A stretch of 64,000 nucleotides of DNA from Archangium gephyra (lineage in GTDB: Bacteria; Myxococcota; Myxococcia; Myxococcales; Myxococcaceae), in the NCBI RefSeq assembly GCF_001027285.1, contig NZ_CP011509.1, positions 6,782,501-6,846,500 on the forward strand, written 5' to 3'. Numbering within the stretch: position 1 is the first letter of the stretch; every line of letters starts with the position of its first letter. A program made the position numbers and the translations under genes. Under the pieces are notes generated by a model that was not told the DNA's origin, made no database searches, and worked only from the letters and a program-made list of their open reading frames with translations. Of the stretch, positions 39,486 to 47,510 are shown one piece after another.

Positions 39486-40234
39486 GGGCACGTCTCGCCG
39501 CGCGCCTGCTGGCGCCTCTCGTGCTGCTCGCGCTGGCCGTGCTCCCAGGCACGGGCCGGGCCGCCAATGAGGAGTACGATCCGTTCTCGGGCTACGGCAC
39601 CCATAGCCTGCGGCTGGGTCTCACGGGAGGCTACCTCTCGGGCACGCTGCCGCCCGAGGCGGGCAGTGCGCAGTACTCGCAGAACACCCTCAACGCCGAG
39701 TTCAACGCGCTGCTGTTCGCCGAGCCCACCGTCTTCGGCACGTTGCTGGGCATCGAGTTCGACGCGGCCCTGGGGGGGCGCACGGTGGACAAGCCCGCGG
39801 GCGTCCTGGACGCCGAGGGCACCACCGAGGGCGTGAAGCCCATGTTCAAGATGGACTTCGAGTTCACCTATGATCTGCTGCGCTGGAAGATCTTCGTGCT
39901 GCGCCAGCGCTTCATCCTCAACGCGGGGGGCGGGTTCGACTACAACTCCCACCCCTGGGCGCTGCTCAATGGCGGCTCGGGATGGCGGGCCTATCCGCTC
40001 ATCGGCGGCCACGTGCAGACGTCCGTGGGCGACTCGGTCATCCTCGACGTGGCCTACCGCTTCGTGCCCACCCAGTCCGGGGACGGTGTCGGCGCCGAGC
40101 ACCGCTTCCAGGTGGGGCTGGGCATCAAGAGCGTCGTGTTGGGGGCGCACTTCATCACCACCCGGTTCGTGGGGGACGGCTCGCTCGCGCTGGATCAAAC
40201 GCAGATGGGCGGGTTCTTGGCCTGGGCGATCTGA
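39482..40234 (+). CDS. Outer-membrane beta-barrel candidate, co-transcribed
   Basis: A 250-residue exported protein. Its ATG overlaps the stop of the gene before it, so the two are translationally coupled. The signal peptide ends near GRA (residue 27). The mature part has strand-like segments (HSLRLGLTGGYL, FKMDFEFTYDLL, HRFQVGLGIKSVV) and ends in AWAI. No named family recognised. Partnership with the upstream barrel candidate is inferred from the overlap and similar architecture. Confidence 0.65.
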   Translation: MRARLAARLLAPLVLLALAVLPGTGRAANEEYDPFSGYGTHSLRLGLTGGYLSGTLPPEAGSAQYSQNTLNAEFNALLFAEPTVFGTLLGIEFDAALGGRTVDKPAGVLDAEGTTEGVKPMFKMDFEFTYDLLRWKIFVLRQRFILNAGGGFDYNSHPWALLNGGSGWRAYPLIGGHVQTSVGDSVILDVAYRFVPTQSGDGVGAEHRFQVGLGIKSVVLGAHFITTRFVGDGSLALDQTQMGGFLAWAI

Positions 40235-40253
40235 CTCGGCTTCCCCTTCATGC

Positions 40254-40280
40254 CCTCCGCCGGAGGCTCGGCGGCGGAGG
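40254..40280. terminator. Hairpin between convergent genes
   Basis: CCTCCGCCG at 40254-40262 pairs perfectly with CGGCGGAGG at 40272-40280, between the barrel gene and the converging glyoxalase-fold gene. Probably a two-way terminator. Confidence 0.6.
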
Positions 40281-40305
40281 ACACGTGGGCGGCCAGCAAC
40301 TGCGA

Positions 40306-40791
40306 CTACGCCTGCGCGTACGCCTCCTCGAGGCGCGCGATGTCGAACTTCTTCATCTTGAGCATGGCCTGCATCACGCGCTGCGTGCGCTTCGGATCCT
40401 TGTCCTGCATCAGCTCCATGAAGCGCTTCGGGACGATCTGCCAGGACAGGCCGTACCTGTCCTTGAGCCAGCCACACTGGCTCTCTTGTCCGCCGTTCGC
40501 GGTCAGCTTGGACCAGAGCATGTCCACCTCGTCCTGCGAGTCAGCGCTCACGGCCAGCGAGATGGCCTCGGTGAACTTGAAGACCGGGCCACCGTTCAAC
40601 GCGTTGAACCGGAGACCCGCGAGCTGGAAGTCCACCACCATGGCCGACCCCTTGGGGCCCGGCCCCGCGTCGCCGTAGCGCGACACGTTCAGGATCTTCG
40701 AGTCCTTGAAGAGCGAGACGTAGAAGTTCGCCGCCTCCTCCGCCTCCTGGTTGAACCACAGGAACGGCGTGATCTTCTGGATGGCTGCCAT
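40306..40791 (-). CDS. VOC-superfamily protein (PhnB/3-demethylubiquinone-like)
   Basis: A 161-residue glyoxalase-fold protein of the PhnB-like group. The opening ITPFLWFNQEAEEAANFYVSLFKDSKIL and the later CGWLKDRYGLSWQIVPKRF are the family signatures. Members are small dimeric metal-binding or drug-binding proteins, and no substrate can be assigned. The ATG at 40791 has AAGGAG 7 bases upstream; another ATG at 40797 overlaps the TetR stop as ATGA. The gene directly follows, and is probably controlled by, the TetR gene. Confidence 0.85.
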   Translation of the reverse strand: MAAIQKITPFLWFNQEAEEAANFYVSLFKDSKILNVSRYGDAGPGPKGSAMVVDFQLAGLRFNALNGGPVFKFTEAISLAVSADSQDEVDMLWSKLTANGGQESQCGWLKDRYGLSWQIVPKRFMELMQDKDPKRTQRVMQAMLKMKKFDIARLEEAYAQA

Positions 40792-40793
40792 GG

Positions 40794-41420
40794 TCATGCT
40801 CCTTGTGCCGCGGGGGTGAACTGGGTTTCGAGATACCGGCGCAGGTGACGCAGGGACTCGGCCGCGACCTCGGGGCCCTGCTTCGCCTTGGCGAGAATGA
40901 ACGCGCCCTGGAGGACCGTCTGCATGAACAGCCCGAGGCTCTCGGGCGTCCACGGCGCGTCCGGCACGTAGCGCGCTTTGGCCTCGGCGATGTCCCGCGC
41001 GAGCATCGTGGCGTGCGAGCTGAGGTGCTTGTCGCAGGTGGCGCGGATCAACGGATGCGTGTCGTACGCCTCCTGCACCATCGTCCCGAGCAGGCACGTG
41101 TAGTCCGGCAGCGTGCCCCGCAGGATGGCCATGCGGAAGTCGACGTAGCCCAGCAGCCGCTGAAGCGGATCCTCCGCGCGCTGATAGGGCGCCGAGGCGA
41201 AGAGGCGATCCGCCATGGCCGCGAAGTGATCCGCCGCCGCGATCGCGAGCTCTTCCTTGCTCTTGAAGTGGTGGAAGAAGCTGCCCTTGGTGAGGCCCGC
41301 CACCGCGCACACGTCCTCGACCCGCGTCGCCGTGTAGCCCTTGCTCCGGATGACCTGGAGGGCCGCGTCGAGGAACTTCGTCTTGGACTGGTGCTGGAGC
41401 TCGGAGGTGTCCATGGGCAT
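40794..41420 (-). CDS. TetR-family repressor paired with VOC protein
   Basis: A TetR regulator of about 208 residues (ATG at 41420, or 41414). HTH at about residues 18-60 with VCAVAGLTKGSFFHHFKSKEEL, followed by the ligand-binding helices with a cysteine in DYTCLLG, typical of the NemR-like/AcuR-like branch. No Shine-Dalgarno sequence is visible and the operator runs into the start codon, which may mean leaderless translation. Two well-matched palindromes overlap its start, giving likely autorepression. The VOC gene overlaps its end, so both should be induced together. Confidence 0.88.
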   Translation of the reverse strand: MPMDTSELQHQSKTKFLDAALQVIRSKGYTATRVEDVCAVAGLTKGSFFHHFKSKEELAIAAADHFAAMADRLFASAPYQRAEDPLQRLLGYVDFRMAILRGTLPDYTCLLGTMVQEAYDTHPLIRATCDKHLSSHATMLARDIAEAKARYVPDAPWTPESLGLFMQTVLQGAFILAKAKQGPEVAAESLRHLRRYLETQFTPAAQGA

Positions 41421-41457
41421 ACCGACTGGTTGGTTTAGAGGTACCAACTGGTGGGTA
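41420..41457. promoter_or_regulatory. Two TetR operators, 22 bp apart
   Basis: TACCGACTGGTTGGTT at 41420-41435 and TACCAACTGGTGGGTA at 41442-41457 are two imperfect palindromes of one 16-bp consensus. Centres are 22 bp apart, about two helical turns, so two dimers could bind the same face. They overlap the start of the adjacent TetR gene. Confidence 0.7.
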
Positions 41458-41508
41458 TGGCGTCAATCCCCCTCTGAAAAAGGCTGCTTGGAAGGGATGA
41501 TACGTCAC

Positions 41509-41567
41509 GAGAGCGCTGTCTCTCACTCCGTCTTGACGAGATGAGACGAGAGATATATCTATCTCTC
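41509..41567 (+). promoter_or_regulatory. Promoter with embedded palindromic operator for the tandem-HTH TetR operon
   Basis: A promoter TTGACG (41533-41538), 17-bp spacer, TATCTA (41556-41561) is overlapped by a perfect inverted repeat GAGAGATA-N4-TATCTCTC (41548-41567). A second GAGAG-N6-CTCTC repeat lies upstream at 41509-41524, 41 bp away centre to centre. Repression by blocking the -10 is the simplest reading. Confidence 0.65.
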
Positions 41568-41585
41568 ACACTGACTCAACGAACC

Positions 41586-42356
41586 ATGCCCCTGCCCGAG
41601 AACATCGCCGACGCCGCTGCCCGCCTGGTCGCCCAGCACGGGCCCGATGGGTTCACCATGGATGACCTGGCCCGGGAGTCCGGGCTGTCGCGCGCCACGC
41701 TGTACCGGCAGGCGGGCAGCCGGGAAGCGGTGCTCGCCGCGCTCTCGGAGCAGGGGGTGGAGGTGGGGCAGCGGGTGGATGTGCGGGAGCGGATCCTCGC
41801 GGCGTGCCGCGCGGTGTTCACCCGGGCCGGCTTCGAGGCGGCCACGCTCGAGGACGTCGCCCGCGAGGCCGGTGTGGGCCCCGCGACGGTCTATCGCCAG
41901 TTCGGAGACAAGAAGGGCCTCATCAGCTCGTTCGCCGGGCATATCGGTCCGCGCCGCGCGCTGCGGGAGGTGGCCCTGCATCCCACGGGGGATCTGCGGG
42001 CCGACCTGGAGCGCGTCGCCGCGACGGTGATGCGCTACGCGGTGGAGGATCTCGATCTGCTCAAGCTGGCGATCCTGGAGCGGATGCGGGGTGGGCCCTG
42101 GGCCGAGTTCCTGAACACGCCCCCGATGCGTGCCCGGACGATCCTCACCCGGCTGCTGGAGTCGTATGCGGCCAGTGGTGAGCTCGGGCCGAATGAGCCC
42201 CAGCGCATGGCCCAGGCGTTCGCCGGGATGATCTTCGCTTTCTTCGCGAGCCCCTTGCTGGAAGGCGCACCCCCGCCGGATCCGGAAGACACGGCCCGCT
42301 TCATCACCCACGTATTCCTCGATGGTCTCGCGTCCACTGCTCGGAGGACCCCATGA
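41586..42356 (+). CDS. TetR-family regulator with two tandem helix-turn-helix domains
   Basis: A 256-residue regulator. Residues about 6-50 form one TetR-type HTH (FTMDDLARESGLSRATLYRQ) and about 65-112 form a second (ATLEDVAREAGVGPATVYRQFGDKKGL), followed by a C-terminal ligand domain. Most TetR proteins have only one HTH. The ATG at 41586 is preferred to one at 41541 because the latter lies inside the -10/operator region. It overlaps the next gene by ATGA and heads an operon with the phosphotransferase-like enzyme and permease-like protein, so it likely represses all three. Confidence 0.87.
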   Translation: MPLPENIADAAARLVAQHGPDGFTMDDLARESGLSRATLYRQAGSREAVLAALSEQGVEVGQRVDVRERILAACRAVFTRAGFEAATLEDVAREAGVGPATVYRQFGDKKGLISSFAGHIGPRRALREVALHPTGDLRADLERVAATVMRYAVEDLDLLKLAILERMRGGPWAEFLNTPPMRARTILTRLLESYAASGELGPNEPQRMAQAFAGMIFAFFASPLLEGAPPPDPEDTARFITHVFLDGLASTARRTP

Positions 42357-45112
42357 GCGCAGCTGAATCCGTTTCCCCATCCGCCCCCCCGCCCACCGGG
42401 ACGCAACCGCTGATCCTTCCCTTCGAGCGCATCTCCGCGGCGGATCTGCCCCACGTGGGAGGCAAGGGGGCCAACCTGGGCGAGATGGCTCGTGCCGGGT
42501 TCCCGGTGCCTCCCGGCTTCTGTGTCACGACGGCCGCTTTCGATGCGTTCCTGGCCGGCTGCGGGGAGCTTCACGCGCTGTTTGCGGAGCTGGAGGCGCT
42601 GGATGGGAAGGACGTGGAGGCGGCTCGCCGCGTCGCCGAGGCCACGCGCGCCGTGCTCGGCCGCGCGCCCGTTCCCCAGACCGTGGCGGACGCCGTGCTC
42701 GCCACCTGGCGGGCCCTGGGGACCGAGTCCTCGTGGGCGGTGCGCTCCAGCGCCACGGCGGAGGATCTGCCGGACGCCAGCTTCGCGGGCCAGCAGGACA
42801 CGTACCTCAACATCCGCGGGGCCGAGGCGCTGCTCGACGCGGTCCGGCGGTGCTGGGTGTCGCTGTTCACCGATCGCGCGGTGCTGTACCGGGCCCGGAG
42901 CGGCTTCGGGCACCGGGGGGTGAAGCTGAGCGTGGTGGTGCAGCGCATGGTGCTTCCCGAGGTGTCCGGCATCCTGTTCACCGCGGATCCCATCACCGGA
43001 CGGCGGGAGACGGTGTCCATCGACGCGGGCTTCGGCCTGGGCGAGGCGCTGGTCAGCGGGCTCATCAACGCGGACCTGTACAAGGTGGACAAGGCGAGCG
43101 GAGCGCTGCTGGAAGTCCGGGTGGGTGACAAGGCCCTGGCCATCCGTCCCAAACCCGAGGGCGGCACCTGGGAGGAGCGTCTGCCCGAAGCCGTCCGCCA
43201 GGCCCGGGCGCTCGACGACGCGGCCCTGCGGGAGCTGGTCGCGATGGGCGTGCGGATTGAAGCGCACTACGGCAAGCCGCAGGACATCGAGTGGTGCATC
43301 GAGGCCGGACGGCTCTACGTGGTGCAGACGCGGCCCATCACGAGCCTGTATCCGCTGCCCCAGCCCGCGCCTTCCGACGAGGAACTGCACGCCTACGCCA
43401 GCTTCGGCCACGTGCAGATGATGACGGACGCGATGCCGCCGCTGGCGCTCCAGGTGTGGCGGTTGCTGCTTCCGTTCGACAGGGCGTCGCCGGGCCCGGG
43501 GGGCGCGCCTGGCGAGTCGCGGATCGTCACCGTCGCGGGCAGCCGGCTCTTCCTGGACATGACGCCCGCGCTGCGCCATCCCATCCTGCGGCGCGTGTTC
43601 ACGGGCATTCTCGGCCATGTCTACGAGAACGTGGGGAAGGGCCTGGAGGCGTTGGTGGGCCGGCCGGCCTTCCAGCGCGGCGCGAGCGGCGGGAGGGCCA
43701 CGCTGAGGTCCGCGGGCCGCTTCATCGTCCCCATCCTGGCCCGGGTCCTGGCCCGGTTGTTCGTCGTGGATCCCGCCCGGCTCCAGCCCGGGGTGGAGTC
43801 CTTCATGGAAGCGCGAGTCACCGGGGTGCGTACCCGGCTCGCGGCGGCGGCCCCTGGCGCGGCGCGGCTGCGCGAGGCACGGCGTGCGCTCTGGGAGCTC
43901 TTCTCCGAGGTCATCCTCTTCGTGGCTCCGAACATCGGCGTGGGGGTTCTCGGGAACCGGCTCCTCCATCACCTGCACCGGCGCGGGTTGATCGGCGGTA
44001 CGGAGGAGGATCTGTCCGCGCTGGAGCGGGGCCTGCCCGGCAACGTCACCACCGAGATGGATCTGGCCGTGGGGGATCTGACGGATCGGGTCCGCCCGTA
44101 TCCGGCCCTGGCGGAGCTGTTGCGAAGCCGTCCCGCCACCGAGGCCCTGGCCGCGGCGCGCGACGTGGAAGGAGGGCCCGCGTTCCTCGAGGCGTGGCGG
44201 GGGTTCCTCGAGCGCTATGGCATGCGGGGGCCCGGCGAGGTGGATCTGTCCCGGCCCCGCTACAAGGACGAGCCCGCGCCGCTCATCGCGGCCATCGTCG
44301 GAGGACTCGGGCCCGCCTCCGCGAACCGGGCCGCGGGCGAGCACCGGGCCCACCACGCGGCACTGGCCGTCAAGGCGGAGGCCGCGGGTGAGCGTGTGAT
44401 CGCCGCAACGCGCGGTGGGCTGACCGGATGGCTGCGGGCGAGGCTGGCGCGCCGGTGGGTGAGGGTGACGCGCACGGGCATGGGGCTGCGAGAGCACCCC
44501 AAGTACCTGCTCGTCCGCGTCCTGGACGTCGTGCGCGACGCGGTGCGCGAGGCCGGGGCGCTCCTGGTCCAGCGTGGGGCGCTCGGCGCGGCGGAGGAGG
44601 TGTACCTGTTCCGCTTCGAGGAGTTGATCGCGGCGCTCGAGGCCACCCAGACGCCGGATCTGCGTGCCCTCGCCGCGGAACGGCGGGCGGTCTGGCAGCG
44701 CGATGCGAAACGCGCACCGCCCTTCGTGATGGCGAGCGATGGAGAGATTCCCACGCTGGCGGTCCGCGCGGATCTGCCTCCGGGCGCGTTGTCCGGGACG
44801 GCGGCCTCGGCCGGGGTGGTGGAGGGAGTGGCGCGAGTGGTGCTGGATCCGGCGCGCGAGGTGCTCCACGCCGGGGAGATCCTCGTGGCTCCGCATACGG
44901 ACCCGGGCTGGACGCCGCTGTTCGTCCACGCGGCGGGCCTGGTGACGGAAGTGGGAGGGCTCATGACGCACGGCTCGGTCGTGGCCCGTGAGTACGGCAT
45001 TCCGGCCGTCGTCAGCGTGGCGGGAGCCACCCAGCGCATCCGCACGGGCCAGCGCATCCGCGTGGACGGCACGCGTGGCTTCGTGGAGGTGTTGGAGGGA
45101 GGTGCGGCATGA
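42353..45112 (+). CDS. Rifampicin-phosphotransferase-like enzyme (PEP-synthase-related)
   Basis: A 919-residue enzyme with an ATP-grasp domain (about 20-335; GGKGANLGEMARAGFPVP, then SSWAVRSSATAEDLPDASFA), a middle domain (about 340-790) and a C-terminal phosphohistidine domain with catalytic His873 in MTHGSVVAREYGIPAV. It ends after this domain and lacks the PEP-binding barrel of true PEP synthase, so order and length match rifampicin phosphotransferase (Rph), which moves the beta-phosphate of ATP to rifamycins. The middle motif MMTDAMPPLAL also fits Rph. The real substrate may be another compound. GGAGG precedes the start, which overlaps the TetR stop. Confidence 0.82.
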   Translation: MSAAESVSPSAPPPTGTQPLILPFERISAADLPHVGGKGANLGEMARAGFPVPPGFCVTTAAFDAFLAGCGELHALFAELEALDGKDVEAARRVAEATRAVLGRAPVPQTVADAVLATWRALGTESSWAVRSSATAEDLPDASFAGQQDTYLNIRGAEALLDAVRRCWVSLFTDRAVLYRARSGFGHRGVKLSVVVQRMVLPEVSGILFTADPITGRRETVSIDAGFGLGEALVSGLINADLYKVDKASGALLEVRVGDKALAIRPKPEGGTWEERLPEAVRQARALDDAALRELVAMGVRIEAHYGKPQDIEWCIEAGRLYVVQTRPITSLYPLPQPAPSDEELHAYASFGHVQMMTDAMPPLALQVWRLLLPFDRASPGPGGAPGESRIVTVAGSRLFLDMTPALRHPILRRVFTGILGHVYENVGKGLEALVGRPAFQRGASGGRATLRSAGRFIVPILARVLARLFVVDPARLQPGVESFMEARVTGVRTRLAAAAPGAARLREARRALWELFSEVILFVAPNIGVGVLGNRLLHHLHRRGLIGGTEEDLSALERGLPGNVTTEMDLAVGDLTDRVRPYPALAELLRSRPATEALAAARDVEGGPAFLEAWRGFLERYGMRGPGEVDLSRPRYKDEPAPLIAAIVGGLGPASANRAAGEHRAHHAALAVKAEAAGERVIAATRGGLTGWLRARLARRWVRVTRTGMGLREHPKYLLVRVLDVVRDAVREAGALLVQRGALGAAEEVYLFRFEELIAALEATQTPDLRALAAERRAVWQRDAKRAPPFVMASDGEIPTLAVRADLPPGALSGTAASAGVVEGVARVVLDPAREVLHAGEILVAPHTDPGWTPLFVHAAGLVTEVGGLMTHGSVVAREYGIPAVVSVAGATQRIRTGQRIRVDGTRGFVEVLEGGAA

Positions 45113-45615
45113 AGGGCGCGCTGCTCGTCATCGGGTTGATGTTGGTGGGGGTGGTGGGGCTGGCGGCCTGGAAAGGGGGCTGGCCGCTGGTGTACGAGGG
45201 GTTGAAGCGGGGAGGGCAGGAGAGCGTGACTCTGCTGCCACTGCTGGTGGTGGTCTTCGTGCTCACCGGCTTCGTGCAGGTGCTGTTGCCGCGCGAGCTG
45301 GTGGCGAACTGGCTGTCCGACGAAGCGGGGTGGAAGGGGATCGGGGTGGCGTGGGTGGCGGGGGCGCTCACTCCGGGGGGTGGACCCATCGGCATGCCCC
45401 TGGCGGCGGCACTGGTGCGCTCCGGAGCGGGGCTTGGCGTGGTCGTCACCTACCTGACCTCGCTGTCCATGCTGTCCTTCATCCGTCTGCCGATGGAGGT
45501 CGCCATGTATGGCGGCCGGCTGACGGGGCTGCGGGTGCTGGCGTCACTCGTGCTGCCCCCGGTAGCCGGGCTGCTGGCGCATGCGCTCGGGCCCTTGCTG
45601 ATGGGACGCACCTGA
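45109..45615 (+). CDS. Small permease-like integral membrane protein
   Basis: A 168-residue membrane protein with about four to five hydrophobic helices. The stretch GALTPGGGPIGMPLAAAL and FIRLPMEVAMYGGRLTGLR resemble the predicted-permease family (PF03773, as in ArsP), but at about half the usual length, so it may act as a dimer or as one half of a two-part transporter. It overlaps the phosphotransferase-like gene by ATGA with GGAGG upstream, so it belongs to that operon and may export the modified or parent compound (inference). Confidence 0.65.
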   Translation: MKGALLVIGLMLVGVVGLAAWKGGWPLVYEGLKRGGQESVTLLPLLVVVFVLTGFVQVLLPRELVANWLSDEAGWKGIGVAWVAGALTPGGGPIGMPLAAALVRSGAGLGVVVTYLTSLSMLSFIRLPMEVAMYGGRLTGLRVLASLVLPPVAGLLAHALGPLLMGRT

Positions 45616-45621
45616 GGACAC

Positions 45622-46100
45622 CTACTGTGCTGGGTCCTCCAACACCTCGGAGAGGGTGGTGGCCGTCAGGGCTCGATCGAGCCACTTCTCGAGGGTGGCT
45701 ACGTCCGTGCAGGCCAGGACGCGTTGCCGGGCCTGTTCATCCATGAGCAGGCCTCGCGCGGCGAGAATCCGAAGCAGCCCCTCTGCCAGCCCCTGTTTCA
45801 ATCCCCGTCGGCGTCCCCGCTCGATGAGTTGCTCTCCATAGCTCCGCATCAGCTCCTCCGCTCGCTGCGCATCCATCACCGAATGTAACACCTGCCCCGC
45901 TGTTCTGCGGGTGCGCTTGTCGCCGACCAGGAGGAGGTAACGGACCACCACCGTCAGATTCTCGGCGCCGTCCGGGGCGGCATGCACTTGCGCGAACAAG
46001 GCAGTCCACTCCGGTAGACGGTGGGCCAGCTCTTCGGTGCGTCCATAGCGCAGCACGAGCCACGCCAGCCGAGCCAGGGGTGGTCCGGGGCCTCGAGTCT
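45622..46100 (-). pseudogene. Truncated Rpn-family (recombination-promoting nuclease/transposase-like) gene
   Basis: The frame encodes the C-terminal 155 or so residues of a protein type that is common in myxobacteria: LARLAWLVLRYGRTEEL, VVRYLLLVGDKRTRR, MRSYGEQLIERGRRRGLKQG, TATTLSEVLEDPAQ at the end. The N-terminal PD-(D/E)xK nuclease part is missing; upstream of about 46100 the frame runs into the alpha/beta hydrolase gene in another frame. There is no proper start or ribosome site. It is probably a remnant left by a deletion or rearrangement. Confidence 0.6.
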
Positions 46101-46103
46101 CCG

Positions 46104-46982
46104 TCAGTTCGCGAGCAGGAAGCCGCTGATGCGCTCCGCCAGCCAGTGCCGGAAGGCGTCCGTCGTTGGCGGGCAGTGCCGGCAATCCTTGATGAGCTCC
46201 GTATCGGCGAGCGTGGAGAACAGCTCGGGCGCACGGGCGAGGAGCCGCTGTCCCGGGAAGCTCACGTCCAGATCCGCGCCGAGCACGAGCGTGGGTGCCT
46301 TCAACCGCGCGAACTCCTCCGGCTTCGCGAGCGCGGGCACCCGCATGTCCATGTTGAACGAGCGGAGGGCATCGCCCAGGTAGGGCACCCAGTCGTCATC
46401 CGTGGTGGTGAGCAGGTGCCGGGTGAAGGCCTCCAGGCGCCGCTTCGATGGGGACATCCGGTACAGCATCATCGGGAGGCCCATCTTGGTGAACCCTTCC
46501 CAGTGCGAGCCATGCACCACGCCCGCGGGCACGAGGAGCGCCAGCCGCTGGATGCGCTCGGGCGCGTACGCCGCGAGCCGGATCGACACGAAGCCACCCC
46601 AGCTCACGCCCACCACGTGCGTGCGCTCGAGCGACAACCCATCGAGCACATCCTTCAACCACTCGCCGTACTCGTTGTTGGTCACCGACGGCCGCGCATC
46701 CGCGCTCTTCACCGACTGCCCGACGATGTCCACCGCGTAGATGCGGAACCGCTCGAGCAGCGCGGCCAGCTCGCTGAGCACGTGGGCCGAGCTCGCCAGC
46801 GCCCCGTGGAGCAGCACCAGGCTCGGAGCGCCCTCGGGACCTCCGACGAGCACGTGCGTGTCACCGAAGCGGGTCTTCACCGTCCGGCTCTCCGTCGGCA
46901 CCTTCAGCCGATCGCGGAAGCGGTCGAACCACTGGGAGAGAACGGCCTTGGCCTGCTCGCCTCGGAACGCGGACTTCGTCAT
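46104..46982 (-). CDS. Alpha/beta hydrolase
   Basis: A 292-residue cytoplasmic alpha/beta-fold hydrolase. The oxyanion motif LLHGALASS, nucleophile elbow GVSWGG (Ser127), likely acid Asp237 or Asp239 (GADLDVSF) and His269 (DCRHCPP) are present. Family members hydrolyse esters, lactones or epoxides, and no substrate is evident. AGAGGAAAGAGCG precedes the ATG. It follows the small lipoprotein gene by 12 bp, so both are probably one transcript. Its end abuts the Rpn remnant. Confidence 0.9.
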   Translation of the reverse strand: MTKSAFRGEQAKAVLSQWFDRFRDRLKVPTESRTVKTRFGDTHVLVGGPEGAPSLVLLHGALASSAHVLSELAALLERFRIYAVDIVGQSVKSADARPSVTNNEYGEWLKDVLDGLSLERTHVVGVSWGGFVSIRLAAYAPERIQRLALLVPAGVVHGSHWEGFTKMGLPMMLYRMSPSKRRLEAFTRHLLTTTDDDWVPYLGDALRSFNMDMRVPALAKPEEFARLKAPTLVLGADLDVSFPGQRLLARAPELFSTLADTELIKDCRHCPPTTDAFRHWLAERISGFLLAN

Positions 46983-46994
46983 CGCTCTTTCCTC

Positions 46995-47366
46995 TCAGGT
47001 GTCGGTGTCGGGCGGCTCCTCGCCCGTCACCTTGCTGATGATGTCGATGCGCTCGGCCACGCCGGTCCCATCGCGCCGGAGCTCGTAGACGAGGCGGACC
47101 TTCCGGCCCGCCTTGACCGCGCCCAGCTCCGTCTGGATGCCATTCTCCACCACGCTCGTCTCGGGCGTCACCCAGACGCGCACCTTCTTCTCCCAGGGGG
47201 CCATCGGGTTGAACACCCAGGCCTTTCCCTCCTTGCCCACGTGGGTGAAGACGCCGAGCTCCACCATCGGCTCGTCCACGTACACGCCCGCCGCCTGCCG
47301 CCGGTTCACGCAGCCCGTCCCCAGCAGCGTCGCGGCCAGGACCGTGGTGATCAGCACCTGCCTCAT
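46995..47366 (-). CDS. Small lipoprotein upstream of alpha/beta hydrolase
   Basis: A 123-residue predicted lipoprotein with lipobox LGTGC (Cys19). The mature part is beta-rich (VELGVFTHVGKEGKAWVF, RVWVTPETSVV, AGRKVRLVYELRRDGT) and resembles a small OB-like or SH3-like barrel, but no family is recognised. GGGAGGAAGAACC precedes the ATG, a strong ribosome site. Likely co-transcribed with the hydrolase. Confidence 0.7.
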   Translation of the reverse strand: MRQVLITTVLAATLLGTGCVNRRQAAGVYVDEPMVELGVFTHVGKEGKAWVFNPMAPWEKKVRVWVTPETSVVENGIQTELGAVKAGRKVRLVYELRRDGTGVAERIDIISKVTGEEPPDTDT

Positions 47367-47510
47367 GGTTCTTCCTCCCGCGGATACACGCGTCCCAATC
47401 TGTCTCGGGGGACAAGCTGGCGCGGAGCAGGGGAGTCAGCCACCCCCACCGGGGGTCCAGCCCCCCAAGTGCCTCCTGGCGAACACGCCTCTATCATCTC
47501 TGTCACCGGG

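Noticed and set aside
42035-44971. 978-codon minus-strand frame across the phosphotransferase-like gene
   Set aside because: Low-complexity Arg/Pro/Gly-rich shadow of a clearly conserved enzyme.
42353-45112. Annotation as phosphoenolpyruvate synthase
   Set aside because: The C-terminal PEP-binding barrel is absent and the His domain is last, as in rifampicin phosphotransferases.
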